Positions 8,513-18,988 are shown, numbered from the stretch's first letter. The stretch is DNA of 64,000 nt from Kordia sp965283645 (GCF_965283645.1 NZ_CBDIPG010000001.1:4464001-4528000), one strand, 5' to 3'. Notes: generated from the sequence alone by a model not told the origin. Made by a program: numbers and translations.

Positions 8513-10585
8513 ATGTTTAAACCGTTTACACCTCCAATTGCTTACAACGATGCAAAAAAACAAGCCATAGAAATCCTTAATCAAATGACTATTGATGAGA
8601 AAATCTCAATAATAGGTGGTTATAACTGGTTTTACACAAAAGGGTTCGAAAAATTTAATATACCTGCGCTGTATTTATCCGATGCTACACAAGGAGTTAA
8701 CATACGACCTGAGCTTCCCAATCAACTTGAAAAATCGGTAGCTTTTCCTAGCCCTATTGCCTTAACGAGTACGTGGAATACAGAATTGTCAAATATTTAT
8801 GCAAAATCTATCGGCGAAGAATGTAGAGCTGGAGAAATAGCAATTTTGTTAGGTCCAGGAATGAACATTTACAGAATATCTCAAAACGGTAGAAACTTTG
8901 AATACTTTGGCGAAGATCCATATTTAGCGGCACGTATGGTAGAAAATTATGTAGTAGGCATGCAAGAAACAGGTACCATAGCTACGTTAAAGCATTTTAT
9001 TGCCAATAATACAGACTATAAAAGAAGAACATCCAATTCTATAGTAGATGATAGAGCATTACGTGAAATCTACATGCCAGCTTTTGAAGCAGGTGTCAAT
9101 GCAGGTGCAATGGCTGTGATGACTTCCTATAACTTAGTAAATGGTGAATATGCAGGTCAAAGCAAAGATGTAATCACAGGACTTTTACGCGAAGATTTAG
9201 GTTTTAAATGGTTAGTGATGAGTGATTGGTGGTCTGTATGGGACGCTGAGAAAGTCATAAAATCGGGGCTTGACTTGGACATGCCAGGTGAGCCTAGAGA
9301 AGACTATCCTGAGTATACGAAGAAAGATGAATTCTTTTTGCGTTCTAGCGCAAAATCGCTTATCGACGAAGGTAAAGTTGAAGAAGCAGACATTGATAGA
9401 ATGGTCACTAATATACTAACCACACAAATAGCGATAGGACTTTTGGAACGTCCCGTAAAAGATACGAGCTATTTTGAAAATTTCGATGATCATATTCAGG
9501 TTGCACTTCAAACGGCGCGAGAAAGTATGGTACTGCTAAAAAACAACGGTGTGTTACCGATAAATAAATCAGCAGACATTTCAATTTTACTTACGGGCGA
9601 ATATTCGGATAAAATTCCTTGTGGTGGAGGTGCCGCAGAAGTTAAAGGCTATAATAATGTAACCATGCTTGCAGCACTTAAAGAAGTGTATGGAGACAAA
9701 GTGGTTTACATCGAAAGTCCCGATAATCAGTCAATTAAAAATGCTGATTATGTAATTTATAGTGCTGGGACTTTTGATTCTGAAGGATGGGATAAATCGT
9801 TTGATTTTCCAGAAACGGTTAATAACGAAATCAAAAACATAGCTTCTCTAAATAAAAATACTATTGTAGCTGTCAGTTCTGGTAGTGGCATGAATATGAC
9901 CAAATGGAACGATGAAATTGCAGGCTTAATTTACAGCTGGTATCCTGGACAAATTGGGTTTAAAGCTTTCGCTGAAATTGTCGCTGGTATGACTAATCCA
10001 TCTGGTAAACTGCCGATTACCATTGAAAAAACATTTAAAGATTCACCAGGATATGGTTACATTCCTGAAGGTGCAGCACTGTACACAGGTTGGCAAGAAG
10101 ATCATAAAATTATAGATCCAATAATTGATGTAAAATATGATGAAGGTGTATTTGTTGGGTACCGTTGGTACGAGCATAAAGCGATTGAACCACTATACAA
10201 TTTTGGCTTTGGCTTGTCGTATACAACATATGAATACAGTAATTTGAAGCTAGAACAAGCATCAATCAAAGTAGGTGCATCGCTCAATTTTACAATTGAT
10301 ATTAAAAACACTGGAACGATGGCTGGACAGGAAATAGTCCAAATATATGTTCGTGATATAGCATCTTCTGTAGAACGTCCTTTAAAAGAATTGAAAGATT
10401 TTCAGAAAATACAATTAAATGCAGGAGCTAAAAAAACCTTACAGTTTACATTAACGGAAAGAGACTTTGCATTTTGGGATGTAAAAACAGAAAATTGGAT
10501 AGTTGAGCCAGGACAATTTGAGATCCTAGTAGGAGCTGCATCTAATACTATTTTAGCAAAAGGTCTACTTGAAATAGTCCAATAA
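8513..10585 (+). CDS. cytoplasmic glycoside hydrolase family 3 (beta-glucosidase-like)
   Basis: This 690-aa GH3 enzyme has the N-terminal (alpha/beta)8 domain (about 15-310), the alpha/beta sandwich (about 330-560) and a C-terminal fibronectin III-like domain (about 590-680, GQEIVQIYVRD). The nucleophile is Asp238 in VMSDWWS; substrate-site motifs include GRNFEYFGEDP and KHF. No signal peptide is present, unlike the two other GH3 proteins of this window, so it should act on glycosides already imported. It lies 128 bases after one transporter and 13 bases before another. GH3 covers beta-glucosidase, xylosidase and others; beta-glucosidase is the most likely, given the mannitol and fructose genes downstream. 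Confidence 0.9.
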   Translation: MFKPFTPPIAYNDAKKQAIEILNQMTIDEKISIIGGYNWFYTKGFEKFNIPALYLSDATQGVNIRPELPNQLEKSVAFPSPIALTSTWNTELSNIYAKSIGEECRAGEIAILLGPGMNIYRISQNGRNFEYFGEDPYLAARMVENYVVGMQETGTIATLKHFIANNTDYKRRTSNSIVDDRALREIYMPAFEAGVNAGAMAVMTSYNLVNGEYAGQSKDVITGLLREDLGFKWLVMSDWWSVWDAEKVIKSGLDLDMPGEPREDYPEYTKKDEFFLRSSAKSLIDEGKVEEADIDRMVTNILTTQIAIGLLERPVKDTSYFENFDDHIQVALQTARESMVLLKNNGVLPINKSADISILLTGEYSDKIPCGGGAAEVKGYNNVTMLAALKEVYGDKVVYIESPDNQSIKNADYVIYSAGTFDSEGWDKSFDFPETVNNEIKNIASLNKNTIVAVSSGSGMNMTKWNDEIAGLIYSWYPGQIGFKAFAEIVAGMTNPSGKLPITIEKTFKDSPGYGYIPEGAALYTGWQEDHKIIDPIIDVKYDEGVFVGYRWYEHKAIEPLYNFGFGLSYTTYEYSNLKLEQASIKVGASLNFTIDIKNTGTMAGQEIVQIYVRDIASSVERPLKELKDFQKIQLNAGAKKTLQFTLTERDFAFWDVKTENWIVEPGQFEILVGAASNTILAKGLLEIVQ

Positions 10586-10598
10586 CAATGATACGATT

Positions 10599-12209
10599 AT
10601 GAGAAATAAAGTTTCTATTAAGGAGAAAATAGGTTATGGATTAGGAGATGCAGCCGCTAATATTGGTTGGCGAGGTGTAGGAACGTTTTTGTTCATATTC
10701 TATACCGACGTGTTTGGATTAGATCCAGTGACAGTAGGCGTGCTATTTTTAACAGCGCGTTTTAGCGATGGTATCAGTGATATTTTAATGGGTGTAATTG
10801 GTGATCGTACCAAATCAAAATATGGGAAATTTCGACCTTGGATTCTCTGGACAGCTATTCCTTTAGCGATAAGCTTAGTACTACTTTTTTCTAGCCCAGA
10901 CTTTGGTGCTTCTGGAAAAATTATTTATGCATACATCACGTATCTCTTTTTTACGCTCATGTACACAGCCAATAACATACCTTATGGTGCGTTGATGGCA
11001 GTGATGACTGGTGATGACAAAGAACGAACTAGTATTGGATCATATAGAATGGTAGGTGCCTTTGGAGGAGGAATTCTTGTTCAGGGAGCACTGCTTTTTC
11101 TTATTGCCTATTTCGGAAATGTAGATCCTTCGATCGAAGTCTTACAACTGGAGAACAATACATATAAAGTTGACATTGCTGCCACAAGAGATGTAAATAA
11201 TGTGAATGTTAAAACGGAAGACGGAATCGCCACTTTTAAATGGAATAATAATTCTGATTTGAAAGATGAACCTACCGCTAGTAAGAGTTTCAACATGGAA
11301 TCTGGAAAAACGTATTCCTTTATAGTAGCAGGAGAATCTAATTTAACTTCTGAAAATCTAAGAATAATTGATCAAAAAAGAGGCTATAGTTATTCTATGC
11401 GTATAATGTCTGTTGTGCTGGCGCTTTTAATGATTGTTACCTTCTATACGACAAGAGAACGCGTACTACCACTAAAAAACCAGAAAACTAATTTAAAACA
11501 AGATTTTAAGGATTTACTTAGCAATAGACCGTGGTGGGCATTACTTATTACGGCGTTATTTTCAAGTTCTTATAACGCCATTAAACAAGGTATTGTCATT
11601 ATCTATTTTACCCATTATTTGCACAACCAATTATTGGCAGCATCCTATCTTGTAGGCTTAATGTTGGTCTCTATTGTAGGTGCAATTTTAATGACTCCAT
11701 TAAGTAATAAATACGGGAAACGTAAAATGTTTATTTATTCGTTGCTTGTTTCTGGAGTTGTGATATCCCTTTTAATTTTCTGCGATTCAACTGCTGTTGT
11801 CCTAATATTTGTAATTGGGTTACTTTCAGAACTCATAGGAGCTTTCTTTTCTAGTTTAACCTTTGTAATGTTAGGTGATGTTGCAGATTATTCAGAATGG
11901 AAAAATAACCGAAGAGCTACAGGACTTATTTACTCAGCTGGATCAACTGCAACTAAATTTGGAGGAGGTATTGCTGGTGCTATAACTGGAGTGATTTTAG
12001 GTTACTTCCACTATAATGGTCAGGACGCTGCTTCAATTGAAGGCGCAATTCCTGGTATAAAAATGCTAATGAGTTGGGTGCCTGGTATTGTTGCGGTAAT
12101 TGGAGCTGGAATCATGCTGTTTTATCCGTTAACAAAGAAAAAAATGGCTAAGATAACATCTGATTTAGAACAACGACGACTTGATGAAGTAGCTATAACT
12201 ACTGATTAA
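10599..12209 (+). CDS. GPH-family (MelB-like) sugar:cation symporter with a large inserted loop
   Basis: This 536-aa protein is a glycoside-pentoside-hexuronide:cation symporter. It has IGYGLGDAAANIGWRG at the start, DRTKSKYGKFRPWILW after helix 2 and twelve expected helices. It is longer than the usual 440-480 aa because about 85 residues (about 185-265) are inserted between helices 5 and 6. That insert is polar, Asn/Thr-rich and probably beta-structured (for example DGIATFKWNNNSDLK), and would face the periplasm. The gene starts 13 bases after the GH3 gene, so the pair are probably co-translated: the transporter would deliver the glycoside cleaved by the enzyme. Confidence 0.88.
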   Translation: MRNKVSIKEKIGYGLGDAAANIGWRGVGTFLFIFYTDVFGLDPVTVGVLFLTARFSDGISDILMGVIGDRTKSKYGKFRPWILWTAIPLAISLVLLFSSPDFGASGKIIYAYITYLFFTLMYTANNIPYGALMAVMTGDDKERTSIGSYRMVGAFGGGILVQGALLFLIAYFGNVDPSIEVLQLENNTYKVDIAATRDVNNVNVKTEDGIATFKWNNNSDLKDEPTASKSFNMESGKTYSFIVAGESNLTSENLRIIDQKRGYSYSMRIMSVVLALLMIVTFYTTRERVLPLKNQKTNLKQDFKDLLSNRPWWALLITALFSSSYNAIKQGIVIIYFTHYLHNQLLAASYLVGLMLVSIVGAILMTPLSNKYGKRKMFIYSLLVSGVVISLLIFCDSTAVVLIFVIGLLSELIGAFFSSLTFVMLGDVADYSEWKNNRRATGLIYSAGSTATKFGGGIAGAITGVILGYFHYNGQDAASIEGAIPGIKMLMSWVPGIVAVIGAGIMLFYPLTKKKMAKITSDLEQRRLDEVAITTD

Positions 12210-12256
12210 TACTATACTAAACAGGAAGTTTTGTTTAAAAAGAAGGTTAAATACTA

Positions 12257-13147
12257 ATGAAGAAAAATAAGATCATTTGTTTTGGTGAAGTCCTTTGGGA
12301 TGTCTTTCCTACGCATAAGATAGCTGGTGGCGCACCTCTAAACGTTTGTTTTCATGCCAATAACCTAGGATTGAACGCACAAATAATAAGCGCAATAGGT
12401 AATGACGCTTTAGGAGAAGAACTGAAAGATTTTTTAATTCAAAATAATATAGCTACAGATTTTATTCACACGAGTAACACGTTGCCTACCAGCACAGTTG
12501 ACATAAAATTATCCGCAAATGGAAATGCAAACTATACTATAGTAGAAAATGTTGCTTGGGATGCGCTGTTTATTGATGAAAAAAGTAAACGTGCTGTTAC
12601 ACAAGCTGACGTATTAATTTTTGGAAGTTTAGCGTGTAGAAGTGAGCACAATTTTGAAATCTTATTACAACTCATTGAAAAAGCAAAAAAAACAGTTTTT
12701 GATGTGAATTTACGTGCTCCATTTTATCAACCAGCTATCATAGAAAAACTGCTGCATAAAGCAACTATTGTAAAAATGAATGATGATGAATTAGACGAAA
12801 TTACGGGTTGGTATAATCTAAAAGAAGATGTAAAAGACAAGATGTCTTTCATTATTAATAAATTTAACATTGAAACTCTAATCATAACCGCAGGGAAAAA
12901 TGGTGCGTATTGTATGCACGATGGTTTACTGTTGCATCAAAAAGGATTTCAAGTAGAAGTTAAAGATACCGTGGGAAGTGGTGATTCCTTTTTAGCCGCT
13001 TTAGTGTATAAAATGTTGAATGATGTATCTTGGGAAGAATCCTTACAATTTGCATGTGCCACAGGCTCACTATTAGCTACTAAAAATGGCGGAACTCATA
13101 AAGTAGATGAAAATAGGATTCAAGAATTCATACAAAAAAATAACTAA
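12257..13147 (+). CDS. PfkB-family carbohydrate kinase, fructokinase-like
   Basis: This 296-aa kinase shows both PfkB signatures: the N-terminal substrate motif AGGAPLNVCFHANNLG (about 23-38) and the C-terminal ATP/catalytic motif DTVGSGDSFLAALVY with catalytic base Asp243. The N-terminal CFGEVLWDVFP is typical of bacterial fructokinases. Because a mannitol 2-dehydrogenase follows 38 bases later, the most economical role is phosphorylation of fructose, made from mannitol, to fructose-6-phosphate. Other PfkB substrates cannot be ruled out by sequence. Confidence 0.87.
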   Translation: MKKNKIICFGEVLWDVFPTHKIAGGAPLNVCFHANNLGLNAQIISAIGNDALGEELKDFLIQNNIATDFIHTSNTLPTSTVDIKLSANGNANYTIVENVAWDALFIDEKSKRAVTQADVLIFGSLACRSEHNFEILLQLIEKAKKTVFDVNLRAPFYQPAIIEKLLHKATIVKMNDDELDEITGWYNLKEDVKDKMSFIINKFNIETLIITAGKNGAYCMHDGLLLHQKGFQVEVKDTVGSGDSFLAALVYKMLNDVSWEESLQFACATGSLLATKNGGTHKVDENRIQEFIQKNN

Positions 13148-13185
13148 GAGCATACTTAGTAAAATAGACGAAAAGAAAAGCACTA

Positions 13186-14670
13186 ATGAAAAACACCTTA
13201 GCACTTAATCAAAAGAATTTAGTTGAAATTGAAGATCGAATTTCGGTACCGACATTTGATCGAAGTGTTTTAAAAGCAGGAATCATACACATAGGTGTTG
13301 GTGGTTTTCACAGAGCGCATCAAGCAGTATACACACACAAACTTTTAGAACAATCTAATTCCCAGAAATGGGGAATATGTGGTGTTGGCTTAAGAGAAGG
13401 AGATACTAAAATGGCTGAAGTTTTCAAACAACAGGACAATCTCTATACGCTTATGGTGAAACATCCCAATGGAAAAACAGCGTCTCAAATTATAGGTTCA
13501 ATAATCGATTTTAAACTCGGTTTCAATAATCCTGAAGCTGTTATAGAACTTATGGCGCATTCTGACACAAAGATTGTTTCACTCACAATTACGGAAGGTG
13601 GATACAATTTTAATCCTGTTACGGGCAATTTTGATTTCGAGAATCCAGACATTCAACATGAACTAAAATTCCCTGATGAACCAAAAACAATATATGGGTT
13701 TTTAACAGCTGCCTTAAAAAAACGTCGCGATGCAAAATTGCCGCCATTTACAATTATGTCTTGTGATAATATTGAGCACAATGGTGATATGGCTCGCAAC
13801 ATGTTACTCTCATTTGTTAAAAAACAAGATGCACACCTTGCCAGTTGGATTGAAAGCGAAGTATGTTTTCCCAATAGTATGGTTGATCGGATAACACCAG
13901 TTACTACAAAAGCAGCTATAACGTATTTAGAAAAAACACACGAAATTAAAGATGAATGGCCAGTAACTTGCGAACCTTTCATGCAATGGATTGTAGAAGA
14001 TAAATTTTCGAATGGACGACCAGAATTTGAAAAAGTAGGCGTACAATTTGTATCGGACGTAAAACCGTATGAGAAAATGAAACTTCGTCTACTAAACGCA
14101 GGGCATTCTGTGTTGGGTATCTTGGGTGCTGTTCAAGGTTTTCAGACGATTAATGAATGTATGGAAGATGATATATTTGTTACATGTTTAAGACGTTTTA
14201 TGGACAAAGAAGCAACGCCTATTTTGGACGAAGTAAAAGGTATTGATCTAAAAAGTTACAAAGACAGTTTGGAGGAACGCTTTGCAAATCCAACTATTAA
14301 AGATAGTCTAAGTCGTATCTGTTCGGAAAGTGCCGCAAAATTGCCAAAATTTTTAATTCCGACCATTCATGAAAATTTAGCGATCCATGGAAATATAGAA
14401 TTTGCAACCTTGGTGATTGCCGCATGGTGTTATTACAGTGACAAAGGCATTGACAAAAATGGTCAGTCAATTGAAATAGTTGATGCTATGCGTAGTGAGC
14501 TTCATCAAGCAGCAAAAAAAACCAAAACCGATCCTTTGGCATTTATAAAACAAGAATCTCTTTTTGGTAATCTTGTTAAAAATGAAAGATTTACAACGTT
14601 GTATACTGCTATGCTACGTCAAATTTATGAAGATCAAAACATTAAAAAGCACATGGTAAATCTGCTTTAA
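13186..14670 (+). CDS. mannitol 2-dehydrogenase family (polyol long-chain dehydrogenase)
   Basis: This 494-aa protein matches the polyol-specific long-chain dehydrogenases (mannitol 2-dehydrogenase, fructuronate reductase). The nucleotide-binding loop is HIGVGGFHRAHQAVY (about 31-45). The catalytic triad Lys-x4-Asn-x2-His is present as KLRLLNAGH (Lys299, Asn304, His307), as in Pseudomonas mannitol 2-dehydrogenase. It oxidises D-mannitol to D-fructose with NAD. Fructuronate reductase or tagaturonate reductase are the alternatives, but the adjacent fructokinase and absence of uronate genes favour mannitol. It ends the transporter-GH3-kinase gene group. Confidence 0.85.
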   Translation: MKNTLALNQKNLVEIEDRISVPTFDRSVLKAGIIHIGVGGFHRAHQAVYTHKLLEQSNSQKWGICGVGLREGDTKMAEVFKQQDNLYTLMVKHPNGKTASQIIGSIIDFKLGFNNPEAVIELMAHSDTKIVSLTITEGGYNFNPVTGNFDFENPDIQHELKFPDEPKTIYGFLTAALKKRRDAKLPPFTIMSCDNIEHNGDMARNMLLSFVKKQDAHLASWIESEVCFPNSMVDRITPVTTKAAITYLEKTHEIKDEWPVTCEPFMQWIVEDKFSNGRPEFEKVGVQFVSDVKPYEKMKLRLLNAGHSVLGILGAVQGFQTINECMEDDIFVTCLRRFMDKEATPILDEVKGIDLKSYKDSLEERFANPTIKDSLSRICSESAAKLPKFLIPTIHENLAIHGNIEFATLVIAAWCYYSDKGIDKNGQSIEIVDAMRSELHQAAKKTKTDPLAFIKQESLFGNLVKNERFTTLYTAMLRQIYEDQNIKKHMVNLL

Positions 14671-14690
14671 TAAAAATAATTAAGCGTATG

Positions 14691-14698
14691 TATCCTTG
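14691..14698 (+). promoter_or_regulatory. possible -7 box upstream of the HTCS gene
   Basis: TATCCTTG differs from TAnnTTTG at one position and lies about 53 bases before the ATG at 14751. It suggests the regulator can be transcribed independently of the preceding catabolic genes. Confidence 0.3.
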
Positions 14699-14750
14699 TT
14701 CCAAAAAAAATAATTAATTAAATTAGATAACTGATTAAAGTGAATTTTAT

Positions 14751-17700
14751 ATGAAGAACATATTTTATTTTTTTTGCTTATATCTATTCACTTTTAACTC
14801 CTGGTCTCAAGAACCTATTCAAAAATACGATTTTGTAAGTATAAAAGAAGGCATCTCTAAAGTCGGAATCTACACAATAATTCAAGATGATTTAGGATTT
14901 ATTTGGTTGGGAACTAATGGTGCAGGATTGTATCGTTATGATGGAATTAGTTATGAATCATACAAATATATCATCAATGATTCTACTTCTTTAAGTAGTA
15001 GTTTGGTACAAAGTTCATACCTCGATAGTAACAATAGATTGTGGTTCGGAACTGAAAATGGGCTCAATTTATACGATCGTGAAAATGATCGTTTCAAGCG
15101 AATTCCAAATGAAATTTTCAAGATTGAGGAAGATGAAAATATCACAATCAGTAGCCTAAAAGAAGATGCTCATGGAAATCTATTTGTCGGAACACTCGAT
15201 TTCGGATTGTTTAAAATGAATTTAGACGATTTTACAATAGAACGCGTATTAAGCAATGAGTCGTTATCATCAATTTCGTTAAATGCAAGCGCTATTGAAA
15301 TTGTTGCACCCGGAAAAGTGTATGTTGCAACTGACAGAGGAATTAAACTATATGACTACAAAACAAATACGTTACGGCCTGCAGTCTTTGAAAATGAAGA
15401 AAACACGCTTTCTATAAATAATTCGACAGAATCATTACTTGTCGATTCAGAAAATAATCTTTGGTTAGGAACTGAAACAGATGGATTGATAAAAGTGAGT
15501 TCTGTTACATCTTCCAACTCCGAAACAGTACACAACATTGATACGTTTTCATTCTCAAAAAATCAATATTTATCTCTAATTGAGCTTAAAAACGGAACTT
15601 TACTATGTGGGACTGAAAATGATGGCTTATATCATATAACCAAAAACGGAACTATTCTAAATCATTATGAAGTAAGTAAAAACAATACGAGTAGTATTTT
15701 GTCCAATTCTATATGGTCATTGTATATAGATAAAGATGAACGAATCTGGATTGGATATTACAATAAAGGTGTTTCAGTATACGATAAATTATATGATAAG
15801 TTTAATGAAATTAGGAGTTTACCTCAAAATCCGAATTCATTGCAACATGCTTCAGTTGCAGGCATAGCACAAGATGAAAATGATAAACTTTGGATTGCTA
15901 TGGATGGTGGTGGGATTGATATTTTTGATAAGAAAAATCAAAACATAACGCATATCAATACCAAAAATGATCAAACATATAAGGGACTAACAAGCGATTA
16001 TGTTGAAGCGTTACTCATAGATAGAAATCAAGATTTATGGGCTGGAAGTTGGGGAGGTGGATTGTTCTATTTGAAAAAGGGAACTAAAAAGTTTGTCAAT
16101 TTCACACGAGAAAACACAAATGAAACTTTAAAATCGAACAGAATTCTATCGCTTGCAGAGGACGCTGAAGGACTCATTTGGATGGGATCATACAACAGAG
16201 GATTACACTCGTACAATCCAAAAACAAAGAAGTTTACACACTATAATTTTGGGGATTTTCTAACATATAGATTGGCAAATATTGAAATAAGAAAAGTAAT
16301 TGTTGATCGGAATGATCACATTTGGTTGGGAACTGGAATAGGACTTTTTAAAGCGGAAAAACAAGGAGATGGTAAATTTTTAATTACTCCGATGCGAGAT
16401 AAAATGCCAGAAAGGTTCAACAATAATAGTAGCTCAGACAATATCTTATCCATTTTTGAAAGTGCCGATCATTCTATTTGGGTAGGGACAAGAGGTAACG
16501 GTTTGTTTAAATACGATCAGAAATCAGAAGCTTTTATTTGGTATAACAACCTCAATGGTTTAGTTGAAGAAAATGTAAATGGAATTACGCAAAGTGAAGA
16601 TGGAAACATTTGGTTAGCAGGAAACTCAGGAATAACAAAATTAAATGTAAAAGATAATTCTTTCACCAATTATACGAGTAATGATGGCTTATTATCCAAC
16701 GATTACAACATCAATTCGGCATTTAGGGACACGGAAGGAATAATATATTTTGGAAACTTTCAAGGTATTGATTATTTCAATCCATTAGATATAAAAATCA
16801 ATCAAAATGTACCTTCATTATACCTAACAGAATTTAAACTATTCAATGAAAGTGTAATTCCAAATGAAGAAAAATCACCTCTAGAAAAAGTAATATCCAA
16901 CACAGATAGCTTAACGCTCAATAGCAAACAATCGGTTTTCACCATTGAATATTCAAGCATTAACTACACACGACCAGAAAAAAACGAATATGCATACTAC
17001 TTGGAAGGGTATGAAACTTCTTGGAATTACGTGGGGAAAAAACGAAGTGCAACCTACACAAATTTAGATCCAGGCGATTACACATTCAAACTAAAAGCGG
17101 CGAATAATGATGGTGTTTGGAACGAAACTCCATTGCTACTAAGCATAAAAATATTACCACCTTGGTGGAAAACAATTTGGGCAATACTATCATATGTATT
17201 CCTATTTTTAGCAGGCGTATATCTGTTGAATAAAATAACGCGGACGAGAATTAGAGACAAGCAGTTGGTCGCTAACGAACGTAACAATCGCCTGTTAGAA
17301 AAAGAACTGAATGAAAAAAAGTTGCAATTTTTCACCAACATATCACACGAATTTAGAACGCCACTTTCGTTGATTATTGGTCCGTTGGAAGATATTATCA
17401 AAAACGATAGTACGGTTCTTCCTGAAAGAATAAAAGAAAAACACAGCACAATTCATAAAAATACCAACAGATTATATCGTTTAATCAATGAATTACTTGA
17501 CTTTAGAAAACTTGAATTGGATAAGGTGCAAATCAAAGTACGTGAACTCAATCTAGTTTCTTTTACTAAAAATGTAACGAGTCATTTTAAAGAAGAAGCG
17601 TTTATCAAAAACATTCATCTTAGTATTGATACTGATATTCAGGATATTGCAATTTTTGCAGATGAAAGAATGTTGGAAAAAATAATCTTCAACATTCTAT

Positions 17701-18920
17701 CAAATGCGTTTAAAGTGACACAAGAAGGTGGCGCTATCACTGTTGATTTGTCTGCAAAAGAAGATTTAGTCGATTTGCCATTAGCCAATGATAAAGAAAA
17801 AATAAAAGCGATTGAAATTTCAATATCTGACACAGGACCAGGGTTAAAACAAGATCAAATAGATAAAATATTCAAACGTTTCTATCAAGTTGATAACCTT
17901 AACAAAACCTATTATGGAGGCACAGGAATTGGCTTAGAAGTAGTTCAAAACTTTGTAAAACTTCACAAAGGAAAAATAAAAGTAACAAGCGAAGTAGGAA
18001 CGGGAACTACTTTTACAATCGTATTGCCAGCAAGTGGTGAATACTTTAGCGAAGACGAACGATTAACAGAACGTGTTGAAGATCAGGTGAAAAAAGAAGA
18101 AAACTTTGTAATTCCTGCTGTACATGCTGAAAACATGGTAGAAGAAGATGAAAGAAAAGTAAATGTAACGGCGCACACGTTATTAATTGTTGAAGACAAT
18201 ACGGAACTGCGCAATTACTTAAAAAATGAACTAAAAACACACTACAAAATACTACTTGCAAAAAACGGAAAAGAAGGTTTGCAACTAGCAAAAGAATTCT
18301 TGCCAGACATTATCATGACAGACGTAATTATGCCAGAAATGGACGGTTTCATGTTCTGTAAACACATAAAAAGCGACATCAAAACGAGTCATATTCCATT
18401 GTTAATGCTAACTGCCAAAACACGTATAGAAAACCGAATGGAAGGTATTGAAAACGGCGCAGATGCATACATGGTAAAACCTTTTGATGTTGGTTTACTA
18501 AAACTGCGATTGTCACAATTAATTACGAGTAGACAACTAATCTTCAATAAATATTTTAGTGTGATAAGTGATGCAGACAATAAAACCACGACTTCTATTG
18601 ACAAAGAATTTATTGAAAAAGTATTGGGGTATATCAACGAAAGTATTGGAGATCCAAACTTAAATGTAGAATCGTTAGCGTCACAACTAAATCTAAGTAG
18701 AAGTCAATTCTATCGAAAAATAAAAGCCTTAACAAATCAAACGGCAAATGAATTCATTCGTAACATTCGGTTATTACGCGCCAAGCAAATCATAGAAATG
18801 GGCAACAATAACATTAGTGAAGTGTGTTACAAAGTTGGTTTCTCATCACCATCCTATTTTACCAAATGCTTTAAAAGTCACTTTGGTGTATTACCAAAAG
18901 AAATTGAAAATACGAACTAA
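14751..18920 (+). CDS. hybrid two-component system regulator (HTCS) of a polysaccharide utilisation locus
   Basis: This 1389-aa protein fuses a whole two-component system. In order: signal peptide (about 1-20), two seven-bladed propellers of Reg_prop repeats (about 25-690, recurring W-x-G motifs such as IWLGTNGAGLYRY), a Y_Y_Y domain (about 720-785), one transmembrane helix (about 805-825), HisKA with the phospho-acceptor His866 in ISHEFRTPL, HATPase_c (GPGLKQDQI, GGTGIGLEVV), a receiver domain with Asp1191 in MTDVIMPEMDG, and an AraC-type helix-turn-helix (about 1285-1385). HTCS proteins bind a glycan fragment in the periplasm and activate adjacent susC/susD genes. The downstream SusC/SusD genes, and perhaps the preceding catabolic genes, are the expected targets. 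Confidence 0.95.
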   Translation: MKNIFYFFCLYLFTFNSWSQEPIQKYDFVSIKEGISKVGIYTIIQDDLGFIWLGTNGAGLYRYDGISYESYKYIINDSTSLSSSLVQSSYLDSNNRLWFGTENGLNLYDRENDRFKRIPNEIFKIEEDENITISSLKEDAHGNLFVGTLDFGLFKMNLDDFTIERVLSNESLSSISLNASAIEIVAPGKVYVATDRGIKLYDYKTNTLRPAVFENEENTLSINNSTESLLVDSENNLWLGTETDGLIKVSSVTSSNSETVHNIDTFSFSKNQYLSLIELKNGTLLCGTENDGLYHITKNGTILNHYEVSKNNTSSILSNSIWSLYIDKDERIWIGYYNKGVSVYDKLYDKFNEIRSLPQNPNSLQHASVAGIAQDENDKLWIAMDGGGIDIFDKKNQNITHINTKNDQTYKGLTSDYVEALLIDRNQDLWAGSWGGGLFYLKKGTKKFVNFTRENTNETLKSNRILSLAEDAEGLIWMGSYNRGLHSYNPKTKKFTHYNFGDFLTYRLANIEIRKVIVDRNDHIWLGTGIGLFKAEKQGDGKFLITPMRDKMPERFNNNSSSDNILSIFESADHSIWVGTRGNGLFKYDQKSEAFIWYNNLNGLVEENVNGITQSEDGNIWLAGNSGITKLNVKDNSFTNYTSNDGLLSNDYNINSAFRDTEGIIYFGNFQGIDYFNPLDIKINQNVPSLYLTEFKLFNESVIPNEEKSPLEKVISNTDSLTLNSKQSVFTIEYSSINYTRPEKNEYAYYLEGYETSWNYVGKKRSATYTNLDPGDYTFKLKAANNDGVWNETPLLLSIKILPPWWKTIWAILSYVFLFLAGVYLLNKITRTRIRDKQLVANERNNRLLEKELNEKKLQFFTNISHEFRTPLSLIIGPLEDIIKNDSTVLPERIKEKHSTIHKNTNRLYRLINELLDFRKLELDKVQIKVRELNLVSFTKNVTSHFKEEAFIKNIHLSIDTDIQDIAIFADERMLEKIIFNILSNAFKVTQEGGAITVDLSAKEDLVDLPLANDKEKIKAIEISISDTGPGLKQDQIDKIFKRFYQVDNLNKTYYGGTGIGLEVVQNFVKLHKGKIKVTSEVGTGTTFTIVLPASGEYFSEDERLTERVEDQVKKEENFVIPAVHAENMVEEDERKVNVTAHTLLIVEDNTELRNYLKNELKTHYKILLAKNGKEGLQLAKEFLPDIIMTDVIMPEMDGFMFCKHIKSDIKTSHIPLLMLTAKTRIENRMEGIENGADAYMVKPFDVGLLKLRLSQLITSRQLIFNKYFSVISDADNKTTTSIDKEFIEKVLGYINESIGDPNLNVESLASQLNLSRSQFYRKIKALTNQTANEFIRNIRLLRAKQIIEMGNNNISEVCYKVGFSSPSYFTKCFKSHFGVLPKEIENTN

Positions 18921-18944
18921 AAAATATAGTATTTATAAGATAAT

Positions 18945-18976
18945 AAAAAAGGATTCTACGAGTAGAATCCTTTTTT
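18945..18976. terminator. bidirectional terminator between HTCS and precursor peptide genes
   Basis: Stem GGATTCTA (18951-18958) pairs with TAGAATCC (18963-18970) over a CGAG loop, with A and T tracts on either side. It can end the HTCS transcript on + and the convergent precursor peptide transcript on -. Confidence 0.9.
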
Positions 18977-18988
18977 GCACTATAAATT

